This document shows positions 9,272 through 19,140 of a stretch of DNA of 64,000 bases, one piece after another (within the stretch, counting starts at the first letter, position 1; every line of letters starts with the position of its first letter). The notes beneath the pieces were generated by a model, which was given only the letters and a program-made list of their open reading frames with translations, ran no database searches and was not told the DNA's origin. Source of the stretch: Pseudoalteromonas rubra (GTDB lineage: Bacteria > Pseudomonadota > Gammaproteobacteria > Enterobacterales > Alteromonadaceae); assembly GCF_005886805.2 (NCBI RefSeq), contig NZ_CP045429.1, positions 342,501 through 406,500 of the forward strand. Direction: 5' to 3'. The translations under genes and the position numbers were made by a program.

Positions 9272-10177
9272 ATGGCCATTAGTGTGCAGCAACTCGGATC
9301 TGTAATCCCTGATTTTTACGCGGGCATTAAGCCTTATTTGGCGATCACCAAAGCTAAGGTGGTCATGATGCTGGTGCTTACTGCCTGGGTGGGTGTTGCG
9401 CTGGCCCCGGATGTAGGGCGAAGCATAGGTCATCAACTGATGAGCTTAGTGTCAATCGGGCTAATTTCTGCCTCGGCTGCGGCAATTAATCATGTTGTTG
9501 ACCGTAATCGGGATCGAAAAATGGCGCGGACACGCCATCGTCCCCTGGCTATGCAGCAACTCTCTGTGTCAAAAGCACTCATTTTTGCCGTTAGCCTGGC
9601 TGCTGCCGGAACCCTTGGCCTATTGTTGTTCAGTAATTGGTTGTGTACGGTTTTGACGCTACTAGCTTTGCTTGGCTATGCCGTTGTTTACACTATGTTC
9701 CTTAAGCACATGACACCACAAAATATTGTTATTGGCGGATTGGCAGGCGCTTTACCTCCTCTGCTTGGGTGGGTCAGTGAAACGGGCGCTTTGGCAGCGG
9801 AGCCCTGGCTGCTCGTTATGATTATTTTCGCCTGGACGCCGCCGCATTTCTGGGCTTTGGCGATAGCCCGAGAAGCGGACTATGCCAGGGCTGGGATCCC
9901 GATGCTGCCTGTCACACACGGGATCAAGTTCACCAAATTGTGTATGGTCGTGTATACCTTGTTATTGGCAGTAACATGCGTTCTGCCCTATTTGATAGGT
10001 ATGGTTGGGCATGCATATCTGGTTGCTGCAAGCATTCTTAATGGACTATTTATTTACCTGATTGTGCGACTGTATATGAATCATACAGTGCAACAAGCGA
10101 TGGGGGTTTTTCGTTTTTCTATCTGGTATTTATTGTTACTCTTTGTCTCTCTATTTGTCGACAGAGCATTGGTATGA
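9272..10177 (+). CDS. ctaB: Protoheme IX farnesyltransferase (heme O synthase)
   Basis: This UbiA-family prenyltransferase adds a farnesyl group to heme B, giving heme O, the substrate of CtaA. The 301-residue product has about eight helices. It shows the first Asp-rich-like motif NHVVDRNRDRKMARTRHRPL and the conserved loop FAWTPPHFWALAI. The name cyoE is used when the gene lies in a bo3 operon; here it lies in a cox operon, so ctaB is used. The gene overlaps sco by four bases. Confidence 0.96.
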   Translation: MAISVQQLGSVIPDFYAGIKPYLAITKAKVVMMLVLTAWVGVALAPDVGRSIGHQLMSLVSIGLISASAAAINHVVDRNRDRKMARTRHRPLAMQQLSVSKALIFAVSLAAAGTLGLLLFSNWLCTVLTLLALLGYAVVYTMFLKHMTPQNIVIGGLAGALPPLLGWVSETGALAAEPWLLVMIIFAWTPPHFWALAIAREADYARAGIPMLPVTHGIKFTKLCMVVYTLLLAVTCVLPYLIGMVGHAYLVAASILNGLFIYLIVRLYMNHTVQQAMGVFRFSIWYLLLLFVSLFVDRALV

Positions 10178-10779
10178 AACTCATTTTTCCTCTTTTTATA
10201 ATATTCGTGCTACTTACTGGATGTCAGCCTGCTCCCCAAGTATCTGAGTTCGCTGTACATTATGAACAACCTCGTACGCTCAAGCCTTTTGCTTTGGAAG
10301 ACCAAGATGGGGCGCAAGTTACGACTGAGCAGTTAAAAGGGCAATGGAGTTTGTTGTTTTTGGGGTACACTCATTGCCCCGATATATGCCCAATGACCTT
10401 GGCAAAACTCACTAATATTGCCGCGCAGTTAAAGTCCCACCAGGCTGTCAACGTGTGGTTTGTAGCGGTAGACCCGCAGCGGGACACGCAAGCAAAGCGA
10501 AAACAATATATTGATTACTTCAACCCGGATTTTGTCGCAGCGTCTGCGCCTCATAAAGTATTGTTTCCTTTTGTACGCGACATTGGCTTGATCTACGCGA
10601 TCAACAACAGTGATCAACCCGAGTATTATGTTGATCATAGTGCTTCGATTGCATTGGTTAACCCACAGGCACAATTGGAAGCCATATTTAAACCGGAGTT
10701 TAAGGCCGGGGAGGTACCTGTTATCAATGAAGCCCAATTGATAGCGGACTTTAAGGTGATCGTGCCCAAAAGCGAGTAG
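10174..10779 (+). CDS. SCO1/SenC copper chaperone lipoprotein
   Basis: Sco proteins deliver copper to, or reduce, the CuA cysteines of subunit II. The 201-residue product starts with a lipobox (LLTGC, Cys at 17), so it is likely a lipoprotein on the periplasmic side. It has a thioredoxin fold with the copper motif YTHCPDICP (CxxxC) and a downstream His in VDHSAS. It is the last gene of the cox operon. No clear intrinsic terminator follows. Confidence 0.95.
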   Translation: MKLIFPLFIIFVLLTGCQPAPQVSEFAVHYEQPRTLKPFALEDQDGAQVTTEQLKGQWSLLFLGYTHCPDICPMTLAKLTNIAAQLKSHQAVNVWFVAVDPQRDTQAKRKQYIDYFNPDFVAASAPHKVLFPFVRDIGLIYAINNSDQPEYYVDHSASIALVNPQAQLEAIFKPEFKAGEVPVINEAQLIADFKVIVPKSE

Positions 10780-10913
10780 GTGGTGAGGTCGGGATAGGTT
10801 CGGATTTATGCCAGGGCAATGAAATTACTGAAGTCATAGGCAGGCTTAAGGTGGGAAAAGGCCATACAAAATGGCAATCGTCAGCCCGCTCATAGCCTTT
10901 CCTTATAACTCTG

Positions 10914-11231
10914 TTATTGTGGGTCCTGGATGGACAATATCGTAATTTCGTTGGTAGCGAGTGTGTAGCGAACCCAGACATTTGTTTGCGACAGCTTGGC
11001 TGCTAACGCCATTGAAAATCTGGCATCTGCTTTAGGCTCGCCTGCTTGGCCTAAAATTACAAAATGTCCGATTCCACTTACTTTGATTCTAATTTGGCCC
11101 GAGTCATTAATGTAAACTCTCTCGACCAGGTTGTTATAATGGTCAGCATAACGGCTGTCATTTGTAGCACTGCTAGCATTACTATTTAGAAATAGTAAGA
11201 AAGCGCCTAATGCAAAAATAAGCTTTTTCAA
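10914..11231 (-). CDS. Small secreted protein of unknown function (TTG start)
   Basis: I do not recognise this family. I choose a TTG start at 11231 because GAGGG lies five bases upstream and the product then begins with a classical signal peptide (MKKLIFALGAFLLFLNSNASSA). An ATG start 20 codons earlier would bury the signal sequence. The mature part of about 83 residues reads like a small beta-rich domain (VYINDSGQIRIKV, HFVILGQ, VWVRYTLATNEITILSI) with no Cys. It lies alone between the convergent cox operon and the divergent chemotaxis cluster. Confidence 0.65.
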   Translation of the reverse strand: MKKLIFALGAFLLFLNSNASSATNDSRYADHYNNLVERVYINDSGQIRIKVSGIGHFVILGQAGEPKADARFSMALAAKLSQTNVWVRYTLATNEITILSIQDPQ

Positions 11232-11559
11232 GTGGTCCCTCAATAGTTTTTTCAATAGCTGAAATCTGTTTTGTATTCTAATTAGAAACATTACATTGAG
11301 TCAATTCCTTAACTTCAAAGTAAGTCAGGTATTGTAGTTGAATGAACAGGTAGCAGTCAGTATAAGATGCCTACTTCCCCTCTGGTAACGTTCAGCCAAG
11401 CTTTAGCGTTAGTTAGTCGCTTTGCTGGTGAGTTCGCCGATTTCTAAAGTCACTGAATCTAATAATCAATTACTTCTTTTCTGTTATAAATGTGGTAATT
11501 TCACAGTCACGGTCTAATCTATTCATATCAATAAGATTTGCAAGGAATGTGCAAGGCAC
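11232..11559. other. Intergenic region upstream of the chemotaxis cluster
   Basis: No gene is visible. The region must hold promoters for the secreted-protein gene (left) and the chemotaxis operon (right). Only the extended -10 listed separately stands out. I do not see a good sigma-28 motif. Confidence 0.5.
11482..11490 (+). promoter_or_regulatory. Possible extended -10 promoter of the chemotaxis operon
   Basis: TG-t-TATAAA at 11482-11490 fits an extended -10 element, about 70 bases before the STAS gene. No matching -35 is seen, which is common for extended -10 promoters. Confidence 0.4.
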
Positions 11560-11832
11560 ATGATTAAACTTCCCCCGGAGCTGGCCATAAACCAGGTTGA
11601 AGAATTACATCAACAGTTGCTGCTCGAGCTTGATGCTGGCCATGCTATTTCATTAGACATTAGTGAAATCCAGCGTGCCGATACCGCATCGATCCAATTG
11701 TTGTGCGCGTTGCAAAAGTATTTACTGGATATTGGGCAACATATTTCCTGGGTGGGTGAAAGTGCAGCATTATCTTCATCTGTTGAAAAATTAGGGTTAA
11801 CCGAACTTTTATCTATCAGTAGTACGAATTAA
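11560..11832 (+). CDS. STAS domain protein, first gene of chemotaxis cluster
   Basis: The 90-residue product is a single STAS domain of the anti-anti-sigma type. The segment LDISEIQRADTASIQLLCAL matches the conserved loop and helix where SpoIIAA-like proteins carry the phosphorylatable Ser or Thr; here Thr or Ser follows RAD (ADTAS). Such small STAS proteins often head gammaproteobacterial che clusters, but their partner there is not well defined. It is separated from cheY by nine bases. Confidence 0.85.
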   Translation: MIKLPPELAINQVEELHQQLLLELDAGHAISLDISEIQRADTASIQLLCALQKYLLDIGQHISWVGESAALSSSVEKLGLTELLSISSTN

Positions 11833-11841
11833 GAGGTCATT

Positions 11842-12204
11842 ATGAAAAAGATTTTAGCTGTGGATGATTCTGCTTCGATGCGTCAAATGGTTGGCTTTAC
11901 ACTAAAAAAAGCGGGTTTTGATGTTGTAGAGGCAAAGGATGGCAGTGAAGCACTCAATCTGGCTAAGCAGCAAGGGTTTGATGCCGTGATCTCGGACGTG
12001 AATATGCCTGTTATGGATGGCATTACCTTGATTCGAGAGCTGAGAAGTTTACCTGATTATAAATTTACACCGCTTTTGATGCTCACAACAGAATCTGGTC
12101 TGGATAAGAAAAGTGAAGGTAAAGCTGCAGGCGCAACGGGCTGGATTGTTAAACCATTTAACCCGGAACAATTACTGGCTGTGCTGAAAAAAGTCATCCG
12201 TTAA
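11842..12204 (+). CDS. cheY: CheY-type chemotaxis response regulator
   Basis: This is a stand-alone receiver domain of 120 residues. It has the acidic pair Asp8-Asp9, phosphoacceptor Asp52 (ISDVNMPVMDG), Thr82/83 and Lys104 (WIVKPF). Phosphorylated by CheA, such proteins act on the flagellar switch or other outputs. It has a good gaggt ribosome-binding site and lies between the STAS gene and cheA. It could be the second receiver typical of alternative chemosensory clusters, rather than the main flagellar CheY; this is not resolvable here. Confidence 0.92.
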   Translation: MKKILAVDDSASMRQMVGFTLKKAGFDVVEAKDGSEALNLAKQQGFDAVISDVNMPVMDGITLIRELRSLPDYKFTPLLMLTTESGLDKKSEGKAAGATGWIVKPFNPEQLLAVLKKVIR

Positions 12205-12222
12205 TCCCCGCGAGGTGCTGCC

Positions 12223-14334
12223 ATGAGTATCGATTTAAGTCAGTTTTTCGATGTTTTTTTTGAAGAAAGCTTTGAAGGGCTCGATGCGATGGAGTCTGAG
12301 CTGCTTAACCTCGAGCCAGGCAAAGAAGATCAGGAAACCATAAATACGATTTTCCGGGCTGCACATTCGATTAAAGGAGGCAGTGGCACTTTTGGTTTTA
12401 CGGCGGTTTCTGATTTCACTCACGTATTAGAAACCTTGCTCGACCAGATCCGCAATGGGCAACGGCAGCTCGTTGCTGAGCATGTCAATTTGTTGCTCAA
12501 AGCAGTCGATTGCTTACGCGCTATGCTAACGGCACTGCAAGCCCAAGAAGAACCAGAGCGACAAGAAGCCAATGAATTAAAACAACGCTTCGAAGCGATT
12601 TTAAATGGCGAAAACAGCACCGATGCCCCGGAGCAGGCGATCAGCGAACCTGAAGAGCAAGCCGACCTCCCCATCACTTTTCAGATCGATTTTAAGCCAC
12701 TGCCGTATTTATTCAAAACCGGTAATGAGCCGCTCTATATGATTGCGGAGCTGTCAGAGCTTGGGGAGCTTGAAACCCAGGCATTGCACGATGAAGTGCC
12801 CAAATTAAAGCAGCTCAATGCCGAAGATTGCTACCTTTATTGGCGGTTTTTCCTGACCACAACGCGTGGTGAAAGTGCTATCAGAGAGATTTTCGAGTGG
12901 GTCGAAGATGACGCGGAAATCACCATAGTGCAATGTGGAGGCTTGTTTGAGGAGCCAGTTGAGCAAGTCGAGCCATCTGATACCCCGCAGAGTGTTCCGG
13001 CGGAAGCTGAGGTACCGGTACAGACCCCTGCGTCTTCTAAAACGGTTCAGGAAAATAAGAAAGAGACTGTGCCCGCCAAAGATGCTCGAAAAAATACAGA
13101 TCCTAGTACAACCTCCATCCGGGTTGGTATAGATAAAGTGGATTCGCTAATAAACATGGTAGGTGAGCTGGTTATTACACAGGCTATGTTGAGCCAGATT
13201 GGCGAGCAGGAAATTACTGAATCTAGCATTGCCGCACTCCAGGAAGGTTTGGCACAGCTGGCACATAACACGCGTGATTTGCAGGAAAACGTGATGCGTA
13301 TCCGCATGCTGCCCATCAGTTTTGTTTTTAGCCGATTTCCCAGGCTGGTACGGGATATCTCTCAAAAACTCAATAAACAAGTTGAGCTCAAGTTGATTGG
13401 GGAGCAAACCGAGCTTGATAAAACCGTTATGGAAAAGCTGTCTGATCCTATGGTGCATTTAGTGCGCAACTCCCTGGATCATGGCCTGGAGACACCCGAG
13501 GAACGCATCGCCCAGGGCAAGGACCCCGTTGGTACTGTTACTCTAAATGCGTTTCACCAGGGGGGGAATATCGTCATCGAGATTATGGATGACGGAAAAG
13601 GGCTGGATACCGAGAAAATTCGCAACAAAGCCATTCAGAATGGGCTTATTCAGGAGCAGGATGAGCTTACCGTTGATGAGATTAATGAACTGATTTTTAT
13701 GCCGGGGTTTTCAACTGCTGACAATGTCAGTGAAATATCTGGTCGCGGTGTCGGGATGGATGTCGTGCGTAAGAATATTCAGGCATTAAATGGCTCTGTC
13801 GAGGTCAGTTCGGAAGCGGGAGTGGGATCGACTTTTACGATTCGCTTGCCACTGACACTGGCGATTTTGGATGGTCAGCTAGTTCAGGTCGCTGATCATA
13901 CTTATATCATTCCTCTGATCTCTATCGTTGAATCGCTGCAAATTGATATTGCTAAAGTCAGTAATGTCGGTAAAGGTTTGCAGGTTCTGCGTTTGCGTGA
14001 TGAGTATATTCCGATCCTGAGACTGTATGACATTTTTAATCATAAGGGTGCACGAGAAGAACTGGATAAGACCTTGCTGGTGGTGGTTGAAAACGACAAT
14101 TACAAAGTCGGCATTTTGGTAGATGACCTGCTGGCGCAACAGCAGGTCGTGATCAAAAGCTTGGAAGCCAATTATCAACGTGTTGATGGCATATCAGGTG
14201 CCACTATTTTAGGCGATGGTACTGTGTCTTTGATCATCGACATCAGCGGGTTAATAAAACTGAGCGGCTTGAGGCGGCCAGGGTCCTCTGAGCTGCTCGT
14301 GGACCTAAAAGCGGATGAGGGTATCCCTGCATGA
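12223..14334 (+). CDS. cheA: Chemotaxis histidine kinase CheA
   Basis: CheA phosphorylates CheY and CheB in response to receptor arrays. The 703-residue product has an N-terminal HPt domain (about 1-105, His48 in AAHSIKGGSGTFGF), a middle region with an alternating-charge linker (about 120-285), a dimerisation domain (about 290-345), a HATPase domain with LVRNSLDHGLETPEER, DDGKGLD and GRGVGMDVV motifs (about 350-535), and a C-terminal CheW-like domain (about 545-690). It overlaps cheW by four bases. A region at about 150-235 may be the response-regulator-binding part. Confidence 0.96.
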   Translation: MSIDLSQFFDVFFEESFEGLDAMESELLNLEPGKEDQETINTIFRAAHSIKGGSGTFGFTAVSDFTHVLETLLDQIRNGQRQLVAEHVNLLLKAVDCLRAMLTALQAQEEPERQEANELKQRFEAILNGENSTDAPEQAISEPEEQADLPITFQIDFKPLPYLFKTGNEPLYMIAELSELGELETQALHDEVPKLKQLNAEDCYLYWRFFLTTTRGESAIREIFEWVEDDAEITIVQCGGLFEEPVEQVEPSDTPQSVPAEAEVPVQTPASSKTVQENKKETVPAKDARKNTDPSTTSIRVGIDKVDSLINMVGELVITQAMLSQIGEQEITESSIAALQEGLAQLAHNTRDLQENVMRIRMLPISFVFSRFPRLVRDISQKLNKQVELKLIGEQTELDKTVMEKLSDPMVHLVRNSLDHGLETPEERIAQGKDPVGTVTLNAFHQGGNIVIEIMDDGKGLDTEKIRNKAIQNGLIQEQDELTVDEINELIFMPGFSTADNVSEISGRGVGMDVVRKNIQALNGSVEVSSEAGVGSTFTIRLPLTLAILDGQLVQVADHTYIIPLISIVESLQIDIAKVSNVGKGLQVLRLRDEYIPILRLYDIFNHKGAREELDKTLLVVVENDNYKVGILVDDLLAQQQVVIKSLEANYQRVDGISGATILGDGTVSLIIDISGLIKLSGLRRPGSSELLVDLKADEGIPA

Positions 14335-14846
14335 CAGAACGCATAAATTTAAATCAGCAGTTGGTATTGGATACCGAGACGGACGAAAAGCAGTTTCTGA
14401 CTTTTATGATGGATGAAGAAGAGTATGGGATTGATATTTTAGCGGTCCAGGAAATTCGTGGCTGGGAGCCCGTAACGGTGATCCCCAATTCCCCACCATT
14501 TGTGAAAGGGGCGATGAACCTGCGCGGCACGATTGTACCAATCATCGACCTGAGGCAGCGATTTGGTATTACTCACATCGGCTATGGTCCACTCACTGTG
14601 GTGATAGTGGTATCAGTGACACTGAAAGAGCAAACCAAGTTGATGGGCATTGTTGTGGATGCGGTGTCCGATGTGTACAGCATTTCTGAGGAAAAGGCGA
14701 AGGATGTCCCTGACTTTCAGGACTCTGACAATGCCCAATTTGTTCATGGGTTGGTTAATGTTGGGGAAAAAATGGTGGTGTTATTAAATTTGAAAAAGGT
14801 GCTCGATTTACACGACAAGAGTTGTGCTAAGAGCAACGGGGGCTGA
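14331..14846 (+). CDS. cheW: Chemotaxis coupling protein CheW
   Basis: CheW links receptors to CheA in the array. The 171-residue product is a single CheW domain with the typical [18 protein letters not shown] start, the [17 protein letters not shown] motif and [10 protein letters not shown]. Its start overlaps the cheA stop by four bases, and the receptor gene starts one base after its stop, so the three are probably translated together. Confidence 0.95.
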   Translation: MTERINLNQQLVLDTETDEKQFLTFMMDEEEYGIDILAVQEIRGWEPVTVIPNSPPFVKGAMNLRGTIVPIIDLRQRFGITHIGYGPLTVVIVVSVTLKEQTKLMGIVVDAVSDVYSISEEKAKDVPDFQDSDNAQFVHGLVNVGEKMVVLLNLKKVLDLHDKSCAKSNGG

Positions 14847-14847
14847 G

Positions 14848-17538
14848 ATGAGTAGTAGTCAGAGTATCCAAAGTAGTTTAAACAATAAAATCATAATTGC
14901 GGGTGTGATACTGGTTATCAGCATCGTACTGGGCATTCAGCTTGGAGCATCGGGCTCTGAACACATGCAGCTGATGGCTGTGGCGCTGCCTTTATTCGGG
15001 GTGGTTGTCGCGCTGGGTTACCTCAAAATGGCTCTGTCAGCGGTGAGTGCCCAACTGGGTTGTGTATATCGTGTGTTGCCACATGTGACTGTGGCAGATC
15101 AGGAACAATTACAAAGCCTGGACCTGACGGATTTTCCTGAGCTATTTCAAGCGCTAAAAGCTGCGCATGATGAGGATGATCAAACGGACCTGACGCAAAG
15201 TCTGATGCTGGCTTTGAAAGGCTGTCAGGCAAATATCATGGTGGCAGATGTTGATCTAAATATTGTGTATCTGAACGACTCGGTTAAATCAATGTTGAGG
15301 GCCAATGAGCAGCAATTACAGCTTGATTTGCCAGGCTTTAGTGTTGCTGGCTTGATAGGCACAAACATTGATGTCTTTCACAAAAATCCAAGCCATCAGC
15401 GTAACATTTTGGCCAATTTGCGCGAAACATATCAGACTAGAATCGCTGTTGCCGGGCTGACTTTTGATTTGATAGCGACGCCGGTATTTGATGAAGGGCA
15501 TCGCATCGCAACCTTGGTGGAATGGAAAGATCAAACAGAGTGGCTTGCCGCAGAAGAAAAGCACAAGAACTTGGCAGAGAAAAATGCACGTATTTCTCGC
15601 GCGCTGGATGTGTGCCAGGCGAATGTCATGTTGGCAGATGAGAGCCTGAACATTGTGTATGTGAATGAGTCTGTATTGACTATGCTCAGGCGCAATCAGG
15701 CACAGCTGCGTACCGCACTGCCGAACTTTGATGTTGATACCCTGGTTGGTACCAATATTGATGTATTCCACGAAAACCCTCAACACCAGAGGGGCTTATT
15801 GAATACACTTTCGAATGTGTACAACACGGATATTAAGGTAGCTGGTTTTAATTTTGGCCTGATCGCAACACCTGTGTTTGATCAGACCGGGAACCGGATT
15901 GGTACTGTCGTTGAGTGGGAAGACAAAACAGAGCGTTTGGCTGCTGAGCAACACGCTAAACAGACTGCTGGTGAAAACCTCCGCGTGCGTCGCGCTCTGG
16001 ATAACGTGCAAACCAATACGATGATTGCGGACTCAGACAATACGATTGTGTATATGAATCAGGCGGTACTCGAGATGATGAGAAACGCTGAGTCAGATAT
16101 TCGTAAAGATTTACCTAACTTCGATAGCAGTCAACTGATTGGTCAGAACATAGACGTATTCCATCGCAACCCAGCCCATCAAAGACGCTTGCTGGAAACC
16201 TTGTCTCAACCTTACAAGACCGAAATAAAAGTCGGAGGGCGCACCTTTGGTCTGGTTGCTAACCCAATCGTGACTGACACAGGCGAACGAGCTGGTACTG
16301 TGGTTGAATGGGAAGACAGAACCGGTGAGGTAGCAATTGAGCAGGAAGTTAACACGGTCGTCGAGTCTGCTCGCTCTGGTAATTTGTCTGTGCGGTTGGA
16401 AGAAGGTGATAAGCAGGGTTTTTACTTGCGCTTGACTCAAGGGTTAAATGGTTTGTTGGAGAGTGTAGACAGTGCAGTGGCAGACACCGGGAATATGCTT
16501 GATGCACTTGCCCGGGGAGATCTGACACAACGCATTGAGGCTGATTATCAAGGGGCGTTTGACAAGCTAAAACAGGATGCGAACAGCACCGCGGATAAAC
16601 TGACTAATGTATTAGAGCGGATCAGCACCTCAGCATCCCTAGTCGCCAGTGGTGCTGAGGAAATATCGCAAGGTAATGCCGATCTGAGTCAGCGTACGGA
16701 AGAACAGGCGTCTTCACTGGAGGAAACTGCTTCGAGCATGGAGCAAATGACCAGTACAGTTCGACAGAATGCAGATAATGCCAAAGTTGCCAATGAATTG
16801 GCTGAAGATACCAGTGAGAAAGCAACCCGAGGCGGGGAAGTGGTAAATCGCGCAGTAGAAAGCATGTCAGCTATCAACGATGCCAGTAAGAAGATAGCGG
16901 ATATCATTAGCGTGATTGATGAAATCGCCTTTCAAACTAACTTGCTGGCATTGAACGCAGCGGTAGAAGCTGCACGTGCAGGAGAGCAGGGGCGTGGTTT
17001 TGCAGTAGTCGCGGGCGAAGTACGTAATTTGGCGCAGCGTTCGGCCGGAGCGGCAAAAGAAATCAAAGATTTGATCCGTGACAGTGTGAGTAAAGTTGAG
17101 GATGGTACTTTATTAGTTAATGAGTCTGGTGAAACGCTCAAAGAAATTGTGGCGGCGGTGCGACGTGTTACCAATATGATTTCAGATATTGCAGATGCAT
17201 CGGTAGAGCAAAGCTCTGGGATTGAGCAGGTGAATAAAGCTGTCACACAGATGGACGAAATGACGCAGCAAAATGCGGCGTTGGTAGAACAAGCATCCGC
17301 AGCAGGTGAGTCAATGGCCGAGCAGGCCAATGATATGCGTAATATGCTGAACTTCTTTAAGGTCGCAGAGGCGCCGGCCAGCCGAGAGGCCATTGCAGAA
17401 AAACCAACTGTCACGAATGGTCAGGCGCGTACGTCCGCGATTGGTTTATCGGCGCCGGAAAGTCGCAGTACGCGACAGCCCCTGGAGACAGCAGCTAATC
17501 GCTTTGCGGACGACTCTGAGGAGTGGGAAGAGTTTTAA
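14848..17538 (+). CDS. Methyl-accepting chemotaxis protein with three tandem PAS domains
   Basis: The 896-residue product has two close N-terminal membrane helices (about 14-31 and 42-62) with almost no periplasmic loop. Three nearly identical PAS modules start at about residues 122, 252 and 382, spaced exactly 130 residues. Each carries NIDVFH and ends with a VEWKD or VEWED motif. A HAMP-like linker (about 510-590) and the signalling domain with the hairpin [20 protein letters not shown] follow. The C-terminus EWEEF fits the xWxxF tether for CheR/CheB. The layout suggests sensing of an internal cue such as redox or energy state (as in Aer), which is inference. The ATG at 14848, one base after the cheW stop, is preferred over a GTG eight codons earlier. 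Confidence 0.95.
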   Translation: MSSSQSIQSSLNNKIIIAGVILVISIVLGIQLGASGSEHMQLMAVALPLFGVVVALGYLKMALSAVSAQLGCVYRVLPHVTVADQEQLQSLDLTDFPELFQALKAAHDEDDQTDLTQSLMLALKGCQANIMVADVDLNIVYLNDSVKSMLRANEQQLQLDLPGFSVAGLIGTNIDVFHKNPSHQRNILANLRETYQTRIAVAGLTFDLIATPVFDEGHRIATLVEWKDQTEWLAAEEKHKNLAEKNARISRALDVCQANVMLADESLNIVYVNESVLTMLRRNQAQLRTALPNFDVDTLVGTNIDVFHENPQHQRGLLNTLSNVYNTDIKVAGFNFGLIATPVFDQTGNRIGTVVEWEDKTERLAAEQHAKQTAGENLRVRRALDNVQTNTMIADSDNTIVYMNQAVLEMMRNAESDIRKDLPNFDSSQLIGQNIDVFHRNPAHQRRLLETLSQPYKTEIKVGGRTFGLVANPIVTDTGERAGTVVEWEDRTGEVAIEQEVNTVVESARSGNLSVRLEEGDKQGFYLRLTQGLNGLLESVDSAVADTGNMLDALARGDLTQRIEADYQGAFDKLKQDANSTADKLTNVLERISTSASLVASGAEEISQGNADLSQRTEEQASSLEETASSMEQMTSTVRQNADNAKVANELAEDTSEKATRGGEVVNRAVESMSAINDASKKIADIISVIDEIAFQTNLLALNAAVEAARAGEQGRGFAVVAGEVRNLAQRSAGAAKEIKDLIRDSVSKVEDGTLLVNESGETLKEIVAAVRRVTNMISDIADASVEQSSGIEQVNKAVTQMDEMTQQNAALVEQASAAGESMAEQANDMRNMLNFFKVAEAPASREAIAEKPTVTNGQARTSAIGLSAPESRSTRQPLETAANRFADDSEEWEEF

Positions 17539-17698
17539 CAGTTCTGGTTTGTTTGTACCCTGGTTGAGCTGTACGCCATCTTTGGTGTCGGCTCAGCCTT
17601 AGTGACACACCTGACTCACCGGGATTACCACATAATGAATGCATAAGACGGCGCAGATAACACGTAGTCGGGATCGCAGCGCATAGGTGAGGAGGGAT

Positions 17699-18520
17699 AT
17701 GAAAGAGTTTTTGATGACGGATGAGGATTTCAGCAGTATCTCTCAGCGTGTATATGAGACTTGCGGCATCGTGCTTGGACCCCATAAACGCGATATGGTT
17801 TACTCACGGCTTGCCCGCAGAGTGAGGGCTAACGGTCTCACGTCTTTTGCCGAATATCTGGCTCTGTTAAATGAAGAGCCAAATACCGAGTTTAGCCATT
17901 TTATTAATGCGATTACGACTAATCTCACGTCATTTTTTCGCGAATCACATCATTTTGACTTTTTACACCAACAAGTGATCCCAGAACTGAAGATCAAACA
18001 TAGAACAGATAAACGCATACGAATTTGGTCTGCTGGCTGCTCCACTGGTGAGGAGGCGTACAGTATTGCGATGACCATCGCGAATGCCTTTCCAGCAGAC
18101 TGGGACGTGAAAGTATTAGCTACTGATTTGGACTCAAACGTATTGCACAAAGGCCAAGAGGGTGTTTATAACAGCGCGTCGGTCACAGGTCTCGACAGTG
18201 AGCACCTGAAAAAATGGTTTATGTGTAGTTCGGATGGCACCCAGTACAAAGCAAAAGATGTATTACGGTCCAGGGTGTTTTTTAAACGCCTTAATTTGCT
18301 TGAACCCTGGCCTATGAAAGGTCCTTTTGATGTTATTTTTTGTCGTAATGTACTGATTTATTTTGATAAAGAAACCAAAGATAGATTGTTTGATAATTAT
18401 CATCAGCTATTGGCAGAGCAAGGTTATCTGTTTATTGGTCATTCAGAGACAATGGGGAAAGAGCATTTGGGCTTTAAAAACCTGGGGAAAACTATGTACC
18501 AAAAGGTAGCGCAGATATGA
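17699..18520 (+). CDS. cheR: Chemotaxis protein methyltransferase CheR
   Basis: CheR methylates glutamates of MCPs using S-adenosylmethionine. The 273-residue product has the N-terminal helical domain (about 1-85) and the SAM-binding domain with IRIWSAGCSTGEEAYSIAM, VLATDLDSNVL and IFCRNVLIYF, followed by the C-terminal FIGHSET motif. I choose the ATG at 17699, behind ggagg; a GTG at 17687 includes that ribosome-binding site, and an ATG at 17714 lies too far away. The stop overlaps cheD by four bases. Confidence 0.95.
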   Translation: MKEFLMTDEDFSSISQRVYETCGIVLGPHKRDMVYSRLARRVRANGLTSFAEYLALLNEEPNTEFSHFINAITTNLTSFFRESHHFDFLHQQVIPELKIKHRTDKRIRIWSAGCSTGEEAYSIAMTIANAFPADWDVKVLATDLDSNVLHKGQEGVYNSASVTGLDSEHLKKWFMCSSDGTQYKAKDVLRSRVFFKRLNLLEPWPMKGPFDVIFCRNVLIYFDKETKDRLFDNYHQLLAEQGYLFIGHSETMGKEHLGFKNLGKTMYQKVAQI

Positions 18521-19131
18521 ATCAGTTTCAGCCCGTACTGCATGGTTTTGAGCACGTAAAGCGGTTTTGGGACTCAGGTCGTGGCGCTGTGGTAGCAAAA
18601 GTGCTCCCAGGGGAGTTTTATGTGTCAAAAAGTGACGAGCTAATCTCTACCGTTCTGGGCTCCTGCATTGCGGCCTGTATTTATGATGAGCAGCAGGGCG
18701 TAGGAGGGATGAATCACTTTATGCTGCCTGGTGTGAAGGGTGCTTCAGCGATTCATGCCGATGATCTGAATTGCCGCTATGGCAACTGGGCAATGGAATA
18801 TCTGATTAATGAAGTGATTAAAAATGGCGCCCGACGGGAGCATCTGAAGATAAAGCTGTTTGGCGGAGGGAAAATCATCAGTTCTATGACCGACATCGGC
18901 GTTGGTAATATTCGATTTGCCGAAGCGTATGTTGAGGAAGAGCAGCTTACTCTGGTATCCCACGATGTAGGTGGGCCCTGGCCGCGCAAGGTGGTGTTTC
19001 ATCCACAAACGGGTAAAGCTCAGGTGAAGAAGTTGCGTCAGATGCACAACGACACTATTGAAAAACGTGAGGTTAAGTACCTTCATGATATTGAAGAGCA
19101 AGGTAAACAAACAGACATTGAGCTGTTCTAG
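18517..19131 (+). CDS. cheD: Chemoreceptor glutamine deamidase CheD
   Basis: CheD deamidates specific glutamines of MCPs and can modulate the CheA/CheY system. The 204-residue product shows the catalytic Cys and His: TVLGSCIAACIYD and GGMNHFMLPG. FGGG and NIRFAEAYVEEE motifs follow. It overlaps cheR by four bases and precedes cheB by nine bases. The presence of CheD and absence of cheZ here point to an alternative-type adaptation module; cheZ may be elsewhere. Confidence 0.94.
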   Translation: MNQFQPVLHGFEHVKRFWDSGRGAVVAKVLPGEFYVSKSDELISTVLGSCIAACIYDEQQGVGGMNHFMLPGVKGASAIHADDLNCRYGNWAMEYLINEVIKNGARREHLKIKLFGGGKIISSMTDIGVGNIRFAEAYVEEEQLTLVSHDVGGPWPRKVVFHPQTGKAQVKKLRQMHNDTIEKREVKYLHDIEEQGKQTDIELF

Positions 19132-19140
19132 AGAGTTTGC

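Noticed and set aside
11400..11460. Sigma-28 promoter for the chemotaxis operon (gccgattt near 11436)
   Set aside because: The -10-like GCCGAT is present, but no TAAAGTTT-like -35 lies at 11 bases upstream.
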